Positions 46,280 to 54,418 of a DNA stretch of 64,000 nt are shown here, in pieces. Source of the stretch: Mycobacterium intermedium (GTDB lineage: Bacteria; Actinomycetota; Actinomycetes; Mycobacteriales; Mycobacteriaceae); NCBI RefSeq assembly GCF_002086275.1, contig NZ_MVHT01000029.1:1-64000 (forward strand), written 5' to 3'. Within the stretch, counting starts at the first letter, position 1; every line of letters starts with the position of its first letter. The notes beneath the pieces are model-generated. The model searched no databases and had not been told where the DNA came from. It saw nothing but the letters and a program-made list of their open reading frames with translations. The translations under genes were made by a program, and so were the position numbers.

Positions 46280-48784
46280 CTACTCCCCCTCCAACGCATC
46301 GACGATGTTCGATCTCGCGGCCCGCGAAGCGGGCAGCAAAGCGCCTGTCCAGCAGAGGATTACCGCCAGGCCGACCCCCAGTAAGTCGAGCGGCGAAAGC
46401 GCAAACCGCACCGTGATGGCTGTCACCGCGCTCATGATCAGGGTGCCCAACCGGTGCACGACCACGCTGATCATCAATCCGAGCGCGCCGCCCAACAGCG
46501 CGACGCTGGTCGACTCGACCAGGATCGACTTGGCGATGTAACCGCGGGAAGCCCCCATGGCCCGGAGCACCCCGATCTCGCGGGTGCGCTCCAGCACCGA
46601 GATCATGAAGGCGTTAAACAACGCCATCGCCGCCAGCAGCGCCACGATCCACTGGACGAATACCGCCAGCGATCCCATCTGATCGACCGCGCTGCGGCCT
46701 GATTCGACGGCCTCCTTACCGGTGTAGGCGAACAGCCCATGCGTGGTCGCGATTTTCACGGCCTGTTGCTGGACCGCGGTCGCGTTCTTCGCGTCGGCGG
46801 CGTGCACCTCGAGGTAGGTTGCACCGTCCCGCTGAAACCACTTCTCCATATCGGTCAGGGACATCGCGATCATCCCGCGCTCGGTGGTCAAATACTCCAC
46901 CACGCCGAGGATTTCGGTGGTCTTCTCCCCCGATGGCGTACTCAGCGTCAAATGGTCGCCCGTCTCGCGATGCAAGCGGCGCGCGAGCTGCCGCGATATC
47001 ACGACTCCATCGCCGGCTAAGACCTTGGCCCGCACCGCCGGATCCATCGCGGTGAAGGCAGGTGCCGCCGTGCCGGGATCGGCACCGATGACCAGGATTC
47101 GGTCGGCGCCGACGTTCACGTATGCCTCTTGAACCGGAATGACCGCCCCCACGCCCCGAACCCGGCGGAGTTCCTCGTCCACACCCGCGGGCAGCAGTGG
47201 CCCGATGGGAATAACGTCTTTCGACGCCGTCGAGACGTACATGTCGGCGTCGGCCAAGGTGTGGAAGAAGTTTCCGGTCGAGTCGACCACGTCGGACAAC
47301 ACCCCGCTGGTGACGCTCCCCAGCGCGACCGCGATGGTCACGATCATCACGTTTGCCCAGGTGCGCTTGGCGGATTGGGTCATCGTCGACCTGCTGACCT
47401 GACCGCTCGGTCCCATCCTTGCCGCCAGCCAACTGCTCGCCCCCACGATGGCGGGGCCCAGTGCCCAGCACAGCACGAGGATGCCGGCCAGAACCAATAC
47501 TCCACCGGCGAATGCCTTTTCATCCCTTAGCCGGAATGCGCAGAAGAAGGCCGCGATGGTCAGGGGGGCGCCGACGACGACGCCCGCCCAGTTCGGGCCC
47601 GACCTGTTGGGGCCGAGGCTTTCGAGCTCCGCGGGGCGCATCGCCGAGATCGGTGCGGCTTTGAACACCGCGAGGGCCGGCCAGACGGCCCCGAGAATGC
47701 AGGCGATGATTCCCAGCGCTATCACGATCGCGATTGCGGTGCCGGGAAAGAAGAAGTCGGGCTTCACATCCACCGACTGCAGCACCAACGGGGGCAGCCT
47801 CTTGATCGCGAGATAGCTGAGCCCCACCCCGAGCGGTGCACCCAGACAGCCACCGAGCAGCCCCATGAGAGCGACCTCGGCCAGCAGATCCCGGGCCAGC
47901 TGGCCGCGTTGGGCGCCCAGCGCCCGCAACGTCGCGATCATCGGCTTGCGTTGCACCACGGCCATGTTCATGGTGTTGAACACGATGAACATGGCCACGA
48001 CCAGCGCCATGGAACCGACCAACAGCAACGTGTCGCGAGTGAGGGACACGGAGCTATCGGATTGCGCCACCCTGAATTGGGGCTCCGCGACCACAGCACG
48101 ATGGTCGACCACTCGCATCAACTCGGCGTTCAGTCGCCCAAGGTCGGTGCCGGGATTCGCCACGATGAACACCGAACTGACTCGCCCGCTTTGGTGTACC
48201 AGCCGTTGTGCAACCTGAAGTCCGACGATCAGGTAATCGCCGGCGTTGTATTTCTCGGCGAGAGTGCCTTTGGGCACGAACACCACATTGACGCGCGCCG
48301 CATTGACCTCGACCGAGCCACCCGGGGCAACGCCCAGGCCTGGGCCGGCGATCGCACCTTCGGCGAGCGACCCGTGGGACTTGTCCTGTTCGGCTTGTTG
48401 CACGAGCTCATTGCCCACTCGGTTGTCTAGTATCCGCAGGTTGGGGCTGACACCCAATAGCGTTGTGCCGGAACGCGGTACGTTGATGGTCGCCTTCACA
48501 ATCGGCTCGGCGGCAGCCACCCCTTCGAGCCGACGCAGCTCGTCCACCAGGGACTCGGGCAGGCCGCTGTCGGCCGCACCGGTCACCTCGAACGCAGCCT
48601 TGCCATAGAGGTCTTCGGACATCGTGGCAACCGATTTGGTTATCGAGCTGTAGATGCCGGCGATCGCCACCAGCAGCGCACTGGCGATCATCACGGCAAC
48701 CACACAGCTCAACGACCGCTTCCAGTGCGCCAACGCATATCGTGAGTTCAGGAATTTGAAGCGGACCGCCGCCGGGGCTATCAC
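46280..48784 (-). CDS. FtsX/MacB-type ABC transporter permease (two FtsX domains)
   Basis: The 834-residue permease has a first helix at about 25-48, a MacB-like extracytoplasmic domain (about 50-260), an FtsX domain with three helices (about 265-400), a second extracytoplasmic domain and a second FtsX domain at the C terminus (about 715-830), ending in RSNIVDALEGE. This ten-helix LolC/E-like layout belongs to mechanotransmission ABC systems that move lipids, peptides or small molecules across the cell envelope rather than importers. The GTG start overlaps the ATPase stop by four bases (GTGA). Confidence 0.9.
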   Translation of the reverse strand: MIAPAAVRFKFLNSRYALAHWKRSLSCVVAVMIASALLVAIAGIYSSITKSVATMSEDLYGKAAFEVTGAADSGLPESLVDELRRLEGVAAAEPIVKATINVPRSGTTLLGVSPNLRILDNRVGNELVQQAEQDKSHGSLAEGAIAGPGLGVAPGGSVEVNAARVNVVFVPKGTLAEKYNAGDYLIVGLQVAQRLVHQSGRVSSVFIVANPGTDLGRLNAELMRVVDHRAVVAEPQFRVAQSDSSVSLTRDTLLLVGSMALVVAMFIVFNTMNMAVVQRKPMIATLRALGAQRGQLARDLLAEVALMGLLGGCLGAPLGVGLSYLAIKRLPPLVLQSVDVKPDFFFPGTAIAIVIALGIIACILGAVWPALAVFKAAPISAMRPAELESLGPNRSGPNWAGVVVGAPLTIAAFFCAFRLRDEKAFAGGVLVLAGILVLCWALGPAIVGASSWLAARMGPSGQVSRSTMTQSAKRTWANVMIVTIAVALGSVTSGVLSDVVDSTGNFFHTLADADMYVSTASKDVIPIGPLLPAGVDEELRRVRGVGAVIPVQEAYVNVGADRILVIGADPGTAAPAFTAMDPAVRAKVLAGDGVVISRQLARRLHRETGDHLTLSTPSGEKTTEILGVVEYLTTERGMIAMSLTDMEKWFQRDGATYLEVHAADAKNATAVQQQAVKIATTHGLFAYTGKEAVESGRSAVDQMGSLAVFVQWIVALLAAMALFNAFMISVLERTREIGVLRAMGASRGYIAKSILVESTSVALLGGALGLMISVVVHRLGTLIMSAVTAITVRFALSPLDLLGVGLAVILCWTGALLPASRAARSNIVDALEGE

Positions 48785-49512
48785 CGCGAGTTTTCCAATT
48801 TCTCGACGGCATCGACGGCCTCGGCCGCTTCGGCCCGGACGCGGTTGTCGACGATTTTGCCGTCGCGCATGACGATTTCGCGGTCCGCGGCCGCGGCGAT
48901 TGCCTGATCGTGCGTCACCATCAGCACCGAACAGTCCTTCGTGTCAGCGATCTGACGCAGTAGCGCAAGGATGCTCGCGCCCGAATCTGAGTCCAGATTT
49001 CCGGTCGGTTCGTCGGCCAGCACGATGCCGGGGTTCATGATCAGCGAGCGCGCGATGGCCACCCGTTGCATCTGGCCGCCGGAAAGCTCGGATGGCTTGT
49101 GGTCGATGCGGTTTCCCAGACCGACCATCTCCAACAGATTGCACGCGTCCTGCCGCGCGACCTTGATCGACGATCCGTCCAGAACCCTTGGCATCGCGAC
49201 GTTTTCCCAAGCGGTCAACGTCGGAAGCAAGTTGAAGAACTGAAAGATGAACCCCACCTTGCGCCGGCGGTAGCTGGACTGCTCGTCGTCGCTCTTGTCC
49301 GACAACTCTTCACCGTCGACCTTGATCGAGCCCGCATCGGGACGGTCTATCCCCCCAATGAGGTGCAACAGGGTGCTTTTCCCGGACCCGGACGCTCCGG
49401 TGATCGCCACCAGATTCTCGTTTTCCAGCGTCAGGGTGACGCCGTCTACCGCTTTGACGAGTTCCTGACCACGCTGATACGTCCGGCTCACGTCGGTGAT
49501 TTCGATCAACAT
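48781..49512 (-). CDS. ABC transporter ATP-binding protein (LolD/MacB type)
   Basis: The 243-residue ATPase has Walker A GASGSGKST, the signature LSGGQMQR, Walker B IVLADEPTGNLD and the H-loop MVTHD. The LADEPTGNLD form is typical of MacB/LolD ATPases that partner FtsX-type permeases, as encoded next. GGAG lies at good spacing before the ATG at 49512; a GTG one codon upstream is too close. It is 49 bp downstream of the PPE gene, on the same strand, and probably transcribed with it. Confidence 0.93.
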   Translation of the reverse strand: MLIEITDVSRTYQRGQELVKAVDGVTLTLENENLVAITGASGSGKSTLLHLIGGIDRPDAGSIKVDGEELSDKSDDEQSSYRRRKVGFIFQFFNLLPTLTAWENVAMPRVLDGSSIKVARQDACNLLEMVGLGNRIDHKPSELSGGQMQRVAIARSLIMNPGIVLADEPTGNLDSDSGASILALLRQIADTKDCSVLMVTHDQAIAAAADREIVMRDGKIVDNRVRAEAAEAVDAVEKLENSR

Positions 49513-49561
49513 CACAAGCTCCTATGTCTTGCGCCCGCAATGCACTGCGCGACAGCGGTGT

Positions 49562-51058
49562 TCAACGACGGCCCTCGTCAGCACTGGTGCGATCATCGGC
49601 ATCCAGCAGCTTCCACGTGGCCGGGGTCATGGGAACACTCAGACCACTCCCGAGGGTGTCTCCCGCTAGCGTGATCAGCCCGATAGCGCCACTCGCCGTG
49701 GATTTCGTCGCGGTGCCGGTGAATCCGAGCGGCCCGGCGCCCGCAGTCGATGCGGTGACGTCGACGAGCTCTTCAGCTGGCACGTCGGGTGTGTCGTCGA
49801 GGGTCATGTACTCATTGCGGTGGCCGCGTTCCTTCAGACCGTCGCGGCGACGCCGCCGGGCTTTGGATTTGCCCCTGGCGTCGGCCGCCGCGGCCGTTGG
49901 GATGCTCGCCGCCGGTGCGCTGACTGTCGCCTTACTGCGGACCTGGGGGCCGAGCACCGGGCCCGGCCCGAGGTCAGGTCCGGCCACCAGGTACGCGAGT
50001 CCCGGTGCACCCGCTGCGGGAGCGGAGGCGATGGTGGACGTGGTAACTGGTGCCTGCGGCGCCGGTGAGGGTGTCGCGAGGGCGCCACCTGCCGTCGTAC
50101 CCGAGGGCGCGATGCTGGCTACCGTCACGACCTGCTGGTCCGCTGGAAGGGCAGGCACCGCGGCGACCAGCTCGGCAGGAGCCATGGCGATCGCACACAA
50201 AGCGAGGGACAGAACCAGAGGGATCGCGCCCTGGGGAGCCATCACGGCGGTGTACATGGGCGTCCCCATCAGCGCGAAGGCGAACGCATAGGCGAATACG
50301 TAGAACAGCGGCATCCAGGTGACCGCCGCGGTGGCGGGGCTGGCGGCGAAGTCGGTGATCAGCTGCACCACGGTGCCGGCCGGATTGAGCAACAGGCCTT
50401 TTAGCGCCGCCCAATTCATGCTGAAGTGCTCCGACCAGGAGAACAAGTCGGCGATGGGATCGTAGAACGACACACCCAAGACGGTGATGGTGTTGGGCCT
50501 GGGTTTTGCCGCCGCTGCTGGGCTGGGGGTGACGATCGTCGGCGCCGGACTCACTGGTTGTACAGCGGACAGCGCACCGGTGGACACCGTCTGATAGACA
50601 CCCATGACCGTGGCGGCCTGGACCCACATTCGGCTGTAGTCGGCCTCGGTGACGGTGATCGGGATCGTGTTGATGCCGAAGAAGTTCGTCGCGACCAACG
50701 TGCCGAGGAGGGCACGGTTGGCCGCCAACTCCGCGGGCGTCGGCATGGCGGCCAGCGCCGCCGAGTAAGCGGCGGCCGCCGTCTCGTGTTGCGTGGCGGC
50801 CTCGGCGCTACGACCGCTTGCCTCGGTCAGCCACGCCAGGAACGGGGTGTGCGCCGCCGCGTATTGGGCCGAGCTGGGCCCTGCCCACGTCCCGCCCAGC
50901 ACCTCGCTCAGCAACCCGGACAACTCGGCAGCCGTCACGGCGTATTCGTCACTCAGCGCGGCCCATTGCGCCGCAGCGGCCAACAGCGATCCCGGTCCTG
51001 GGCCACTGTTCAGCAGGGTTGAGTGCACCTCCGGAGGTGCCGCCATCCACACGATCAT
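49562..51058 (-). CDS. PPE family protein, PPE-PPW subgroup
   Basis: The 498-residue protein has the PPE domain from MAAPPEVHS (residue 5) to about 185, a hydrophobic middle (about 240-320), a Pro/Ala linker, a basic patch KSKARRRRRDG near 410-420 and a C-terminal signature GFTGT...PMTPATW. The GFxGT and PxxPxxW elements define the PPE-PPW subgroup. Some mycobacterial PPE proteins, for example IdeR-regulated PPE37, take part in iron or heme acquisition. This gene is directly downstream of tandem IdeR-like boxes and upstream of the ABC-UbiA-ThDP genes. GGGAGG lies 12-17 bases before the ATG. PPE proteins normally need a PE partner and an ESX secretion system; no PE gene is visible nearby. Confidence 0.9.
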   Translation of the reverse strand: MIVWMAAPPEVHSTLLNSGPGPGSLLAAAAQWAALSDEYAVTAAELSGLLSEVLGGTWAGPSSAQYAAAHTPFLAWLTEASGRSAEAATQHETAAAAYSAALAAMPTPAELAANRALLGTLVATNFFGINTIPITVTEADYSRMWVQAATVMGVYQTVSTGALSAVQPVSPAPTIVTPSPAAAAKPRPNTITVLGVSFYDPIADLFSWSEHFSMNWAALKGLLLNPAGTVVQLITDFAASPATAAVTWMPLFYVFAYAFAFALMGTPMYTAVMAPQGAIPLVLSLALCAIAMAPAELVAAVPALPADQQVVTVASIAPSGTTAGGALATPSPAPQAPVTTSTIASAPAAGAPGLAYLVAGPDLGPGPVLGPQVRSKATVSAPAASIPTAAAADARGKSKARRRRRDGLKERGHRNEYMTLDDTPDVPAEELVDVTASTAGAGPLGFTGTATKSTASGAIGLITLAGDTLGSGLSVPMTPATWKLLDADDRTSADEGRR

Positions 51059-51159
51059 CGCGGGAGATCCCTCCCGCCGTGAGCAGCGCCAATGATGCCC
51101 ACCACCGAACTGTTACGCGTCATGGCCCGTTTGAGGGGCGATAGGGCCCCCTAGCTCCC

Positions 51160-51178
51160 TTCTGTTTGGCTAACCTAA
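51160..51178 (-). promoter_or_regulatory. IdeR-type iron box 2
   Basis: On the minus strand TTAGGTTAGCCAAACAGAA matches 16 of 19 positions of the IdeR consensus TTAGGTTAGSCTAACCTAA; the left half is perfect. It is the promoter-distal partner of the box at 51180-51198, offset by 20 bases. Confidence 0.65.
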
Positions 51179-51179
51179 T

Positions 51180-51198
51180 TTTGGTTACCCTAACCTAA
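51180..51198 (-). promoter_or_regulatory. IdeR-type iron box 1
   Basis: On the minus strand TTAGGTTAGGGTAACCAAA matches 17 of 19 positions of the IdeR consensus. IdeR with Fe2+ represses such promoters, so the downstream operon should be induced by iron limitation. The tandem arrangement resembles that of the mbt mycobactin promoters. Confidence 0.8.
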
Positions 51199-51276
51199 TG
51201 TTTTGGGGGCGCGCGGTGGGGGTGGTCTCGCAGACAGGGTTCTGTTCGGCTGGCGACTGCCAGTCGTGGCAAAGAA

Positions 51277-51306
51277 AAAGTGCCGGACCCGAAGGTCCGG
51301 CACTTT
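51277..51306 (-). terminator. Intrinsic terminator of rpfE
   Basis: A perfect 13-bp stem (AAAGTGCCGGACC and its complement) with a tetraloop is followed on the minus strand by TTTTTCTTT. This canonical Rho-independent terminator, unusual in mycobacteria, ends rpfE transcription before the iron-box promoter. Confidence 0.9.
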
Positions 51307-51335
51307 CTCGTCAGATAAGCCGTTAGATGCGGGTT

Positions 51336-52001
<666 letters not shown>

Positions 52002-52315
52002 TCAGGTTTCGACACGACAGCGGAGGGCGTAACTTGCCCGGCGCGACTTTCAGCCAGCGCCCGTCGGGCGGCCACCGTTCAAAACCGGGCCATCCCGACT
52101 CCGCTCACACGCGGGTCCGTGGATTCACTTATTCGTTTATCGCTGTGGCCCTTTTTGGGCTACCAGGAACCTACGATAACGATTTGGATTCGTCATCCCG
52201 AGACACGACATGTCGCACACCTATTACGAGACAATCACGACGCGATCAATGGGCATCAAGCCAGGTCACTGATGCTTTATTACGGAGTGTCAAGTTCAGG
52301 TTGAGCCATCATAAA

Positions 52316-52331
52316 CGTGATCCGAATCACG
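52316..52331. promoter_or_regulatory. CRP (Rv3676)-type binding site candidate
   Basis: CGTGA-TCCGAA-TCACG fits the GTGA-N6-TCAC core of the CRP/FNR consensus and is fully palindromic apart from the centre. It lies about 405 bp before rpfE, the only gene reading away from it in that direction. Confidence 0.4.
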
Positions 52332-52538
52332 CACTGATTGTGAACTGGCCCACTCGATTTCCGACCTTGCCGCGCGGCAAGTGACCGGTTTGATCCACGG
52401 TTGTCATGTGGCCAAAGTCATAAAACGCGGAGAGTGAGATTTCGATCCGGCACTTCGCTTAAATGTTGACGGGTCGAAATTTACAGGAGCCGCAGCATTG
52501 TGTTCACAAATTTAACTTTGCTGTCGCCGACATTCGCA

Positions 52539-52702
52539 TTGACTCTGCGCCCAGGGCGACAAAGTGCGAGAACACACCGCCCAAAACGCAGCATCAACAC
52601 GGGGGTGAGCACCCTTCGCGTTGACTCTGCGCCCAGGGCGACAAAGTGCGAGAAGACACCGCCCATAACGCAGCATCAACGCGGGGTTGAGCACCCCCCG
52701 CG
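52539..52702. repeat. Two tandem 82-bp direct repeats
   Basis: Copy 1 is 52539-52620 and copy 2 is 52621-52702; both start TTGACTCTGCGCCCAGGGCG and differ at about seven positions. Copy 2 ends in a GGGGT/ACCCC hairpin that abuts the mobA stop at 52711 and may serve as terminator. Confidence 0.85.
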
Positions 52703-52710
52703 TGCGCGCG

Positions 52711-53316
52711 TTACCGGGCGGCGACGACTCCGGCGCGTAGGTCTGCCTCGGAATTCAGATTGGTCAGCGGACGGGAATCCGACACCACGATCTGCTGCGC
52801 GTCCGAAGCGTCGATCAGCGCGCTCATCCTGCGCGCCCCGGCCGCGACCAACTTCTCCACCCGCTCGGCCAGATCGGTCCGATAAACGCCGGCCAGATAG
52901 TGCGTACGACCGTCCCAGGGCAATACCACTTCGGCGTTGGTCGCGATGGCCAGGCGAACCAGCTCGTCGATCAATTCGCCTGTGAGATAAGGCATGTCAA
53001 CCGCACAGACGAACGCGTACCGGGCACCGGCCGCGGCCGCCGCACGTAATCCCCGCCCGGTCGCCGGCAGCGGTCCCAGACCACGCACCTCGTCGCGAAC
53101 GATGGAAACCTGCAACGCGGGCAACGGTTGGCCCGGGGCGGCGATGACGAAGACGGGCTCGCAGCGTTCCGAGAGCACACCGACCACATGCTCGACGAGC
53201 GTGGTGTTGCCCTCCGGGTGCCGCAGGGTGGCCTTGTCGCGGCCCATCCGCCGCGATTCACCGCCGGCGAGGACGACCCCGGCCAAAGACACTGATTCGG
53301 TAGCGGTTTCAGCCAT
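52711..53316 (-). CDS. mobA: Molybdenum cofactor guanylyltransferase
   Basis: MobA attaches GMP to molybdopterin. The 201-residue protein starts [29 protein letters not shown], whose LAGGxSRRMGxDK loop is the nucleotide-binding signature, and contains VCAVDMPYL and the late RPLTNLN motif. The ATG at 53316 is one base after the korB stop, and a TTG three codons upstream overlaps korB. It is the third gene of korA-korB-mobA, matching Rv2455c-Rv2453c. Confidence 0.93.
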   Translation of the reverse strand: MAETATESVSLAGVVLAGGESRRMGRDKATLRHPEGNTTLVEHVVGVLSERCEPVFVIAAPGQPLPALQVSIVRDEVRGLGPLPATGRGLRAAAAAGARYAFVCAVDMPYLTGELIDELVRLAIATNAEVVLPWDGRTHYLAGVYRTDLAERVEKLVAAGARRMSALIDASDAQQIVVSDSRPLTNLNSEADLRAGVVAAR

Positions 53317-53317
53317 G

Positions 53318-54418
53318 TCAGTCAACGGTCCAGGTGTCGCGTCCGCGCAGCAGTGACTGCAGCGCGGCGGTGTCGGACGGCTTCGTTTTCTTGGCGGCCT
53401 GGATCTGTGCGCGAGCCGCGTCGTCGTAGGTGGGCCGACTCACGTCGCGGAAGATGCCCATCACCATGTGGTCGAGGTTCTGGTCCGACAGCCGCGACAA
53501 TGCAAAGGCGTACGCCGAGTCGTCGGCATGCGCGTCGTGAACCACGATCTCCTCGGCGGCCACATCGGCCGTCTTGGCGATGTCAAGCCCGAAGCCCGAC
53601 TTCACCACGCAGTACTCGCCGTTGGCGCCGAACACGATCGGTTGGCCGTGGTTCACCTTGATGACCCGCTCTTCGGCGCCCTCTTTGCGCAGCGCATCGA
53701 ACGACCCATCGTTGAAGATCGGGCAGTCCTGCATGATCTCGACGAGTGCCGCCCCGCGGTGTTGCGCGGCACCACGCAGCACCTCGGACAGTCCCGCACG
53801 GTCGGAGTCCAGTGCGCGGCCGACGAACGTCGCCTCGGCACCCAACGCCAACGACACCGGGTTGAAGGGGTGGTCTAGCGAGCCCATCGGCGTCGACTTG
53901 GTGATCTTGCCAACCTCCGACGTCGGCGAGTACTGCCCCTTGGTCAGCCCGTAGATCCGGTTGTTGAACAACAGGATGGTGATGTTCACGTTGCGCCGCA
54001 GGGCGTGGATCAGGTGGTTGCCACCGATGGACAACGCGTCGCCGTCACCGGTGACCACCCACACCGAGAGGTCCTCGCGGGCGAGGGCCAGACCGGTCGC
54101 GATCGCCGGGGCCCGACCGTGGATGGAGTGGAAACCGTAGGTCTCGAGGTAGTAGGGGAACCGGCTGGAGCAGCCGATGCCGCTGATGAACACGATGTTC
54201 TCGCGCCGCAAACCGAGTTCGGGCAGAAAGTTGCGGATGGTGTTGAGGATGACGTAGTCACCGCAGCCCGGGCACCAACGCACCTCCTGGTCGCTGGTGA
54301 AGTCCTTGCCCTTCTGGGGCGGGTCTTCGGGAGAAAGCGCGGGGACCCCATCGTTCTTGGTCAGCCTCGGTGTGAGTCCCAGGTCGGCCCCAACCAGTTC
54401 ACTGGTCGCGTTAGTCAT
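53318..54418 (-). CDS. korB: 2-oxoglutarate ferredoxin oxidoreductase subunit beta
   Basis: KorB binds ThDP and an iron-sulfur cluster and, with KorA, oxidatively decarboxylates 2-oxoglutarate to succinyl-CoA using ferredoxin. The 366-residue protein shows [11 protein letters not shown] (cluster Cys), the ThDP motif [13 protein letters not shown] with [11 protein letters not shown], and a later cluster Cys in MQDCPIFND. The ATG at 54418 overlaps the korA stop by four bases. In M. tuberculosis KorAB supports growth on lipid substrates; a sterol-regulator box lies upstream of this operon. Confidence 0.94.
   Translation of the reverse strand: MTNATSELVGADLGLTPRLTKNDGVPALSPEDPPQKGKDFTSDQEVRWCPGCGDYVILNTIRNFLPELGLRRENIVFISGIGCSSRFPYYLETYGFHSIHGRAPAIATGLALAREDLSVWVVTGDGDALSIGGNHLIHALRRNVNITILLFNNRIYGLTKGQYSPTSEVGKITKSTPMGSLDHPFNPVSLALGAEATFVGRALDSDRAGLSEVLRGAAQHRGAALVEIMQDCPIFNDGSFDALRKEGAEERVIKVNHGQPIVFGANGEYCVVKSGFGLDIAKTADVAAEEIVVHDAHADDSAYAFALSRLSDQNLDHMVMGIFRDVSRPTYDDAARAQIQAAKKTKPSDTAALQSLLRGRDTWTVD

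Larger units (their letters stand above)
51059..51276. other. Control region of the PPE-led operon
   Basis: No gene is visible. The region holds the tandem IdeR-like boxes, a probable long 5' leader and a GGGAG/CTCCC hairpin just before the PPE start. The -35 and -10 could not be placed with confidence; TAGGTT inside the right half of the downstream box is a possible -10. Confidence 0.6.

Noticed and set aside
52481..52694. Small minus-strand open frames across the 82-bp repeats
   Set aside because: They only reflect the repeat in two frames, with no ribosome site and no conserved features.
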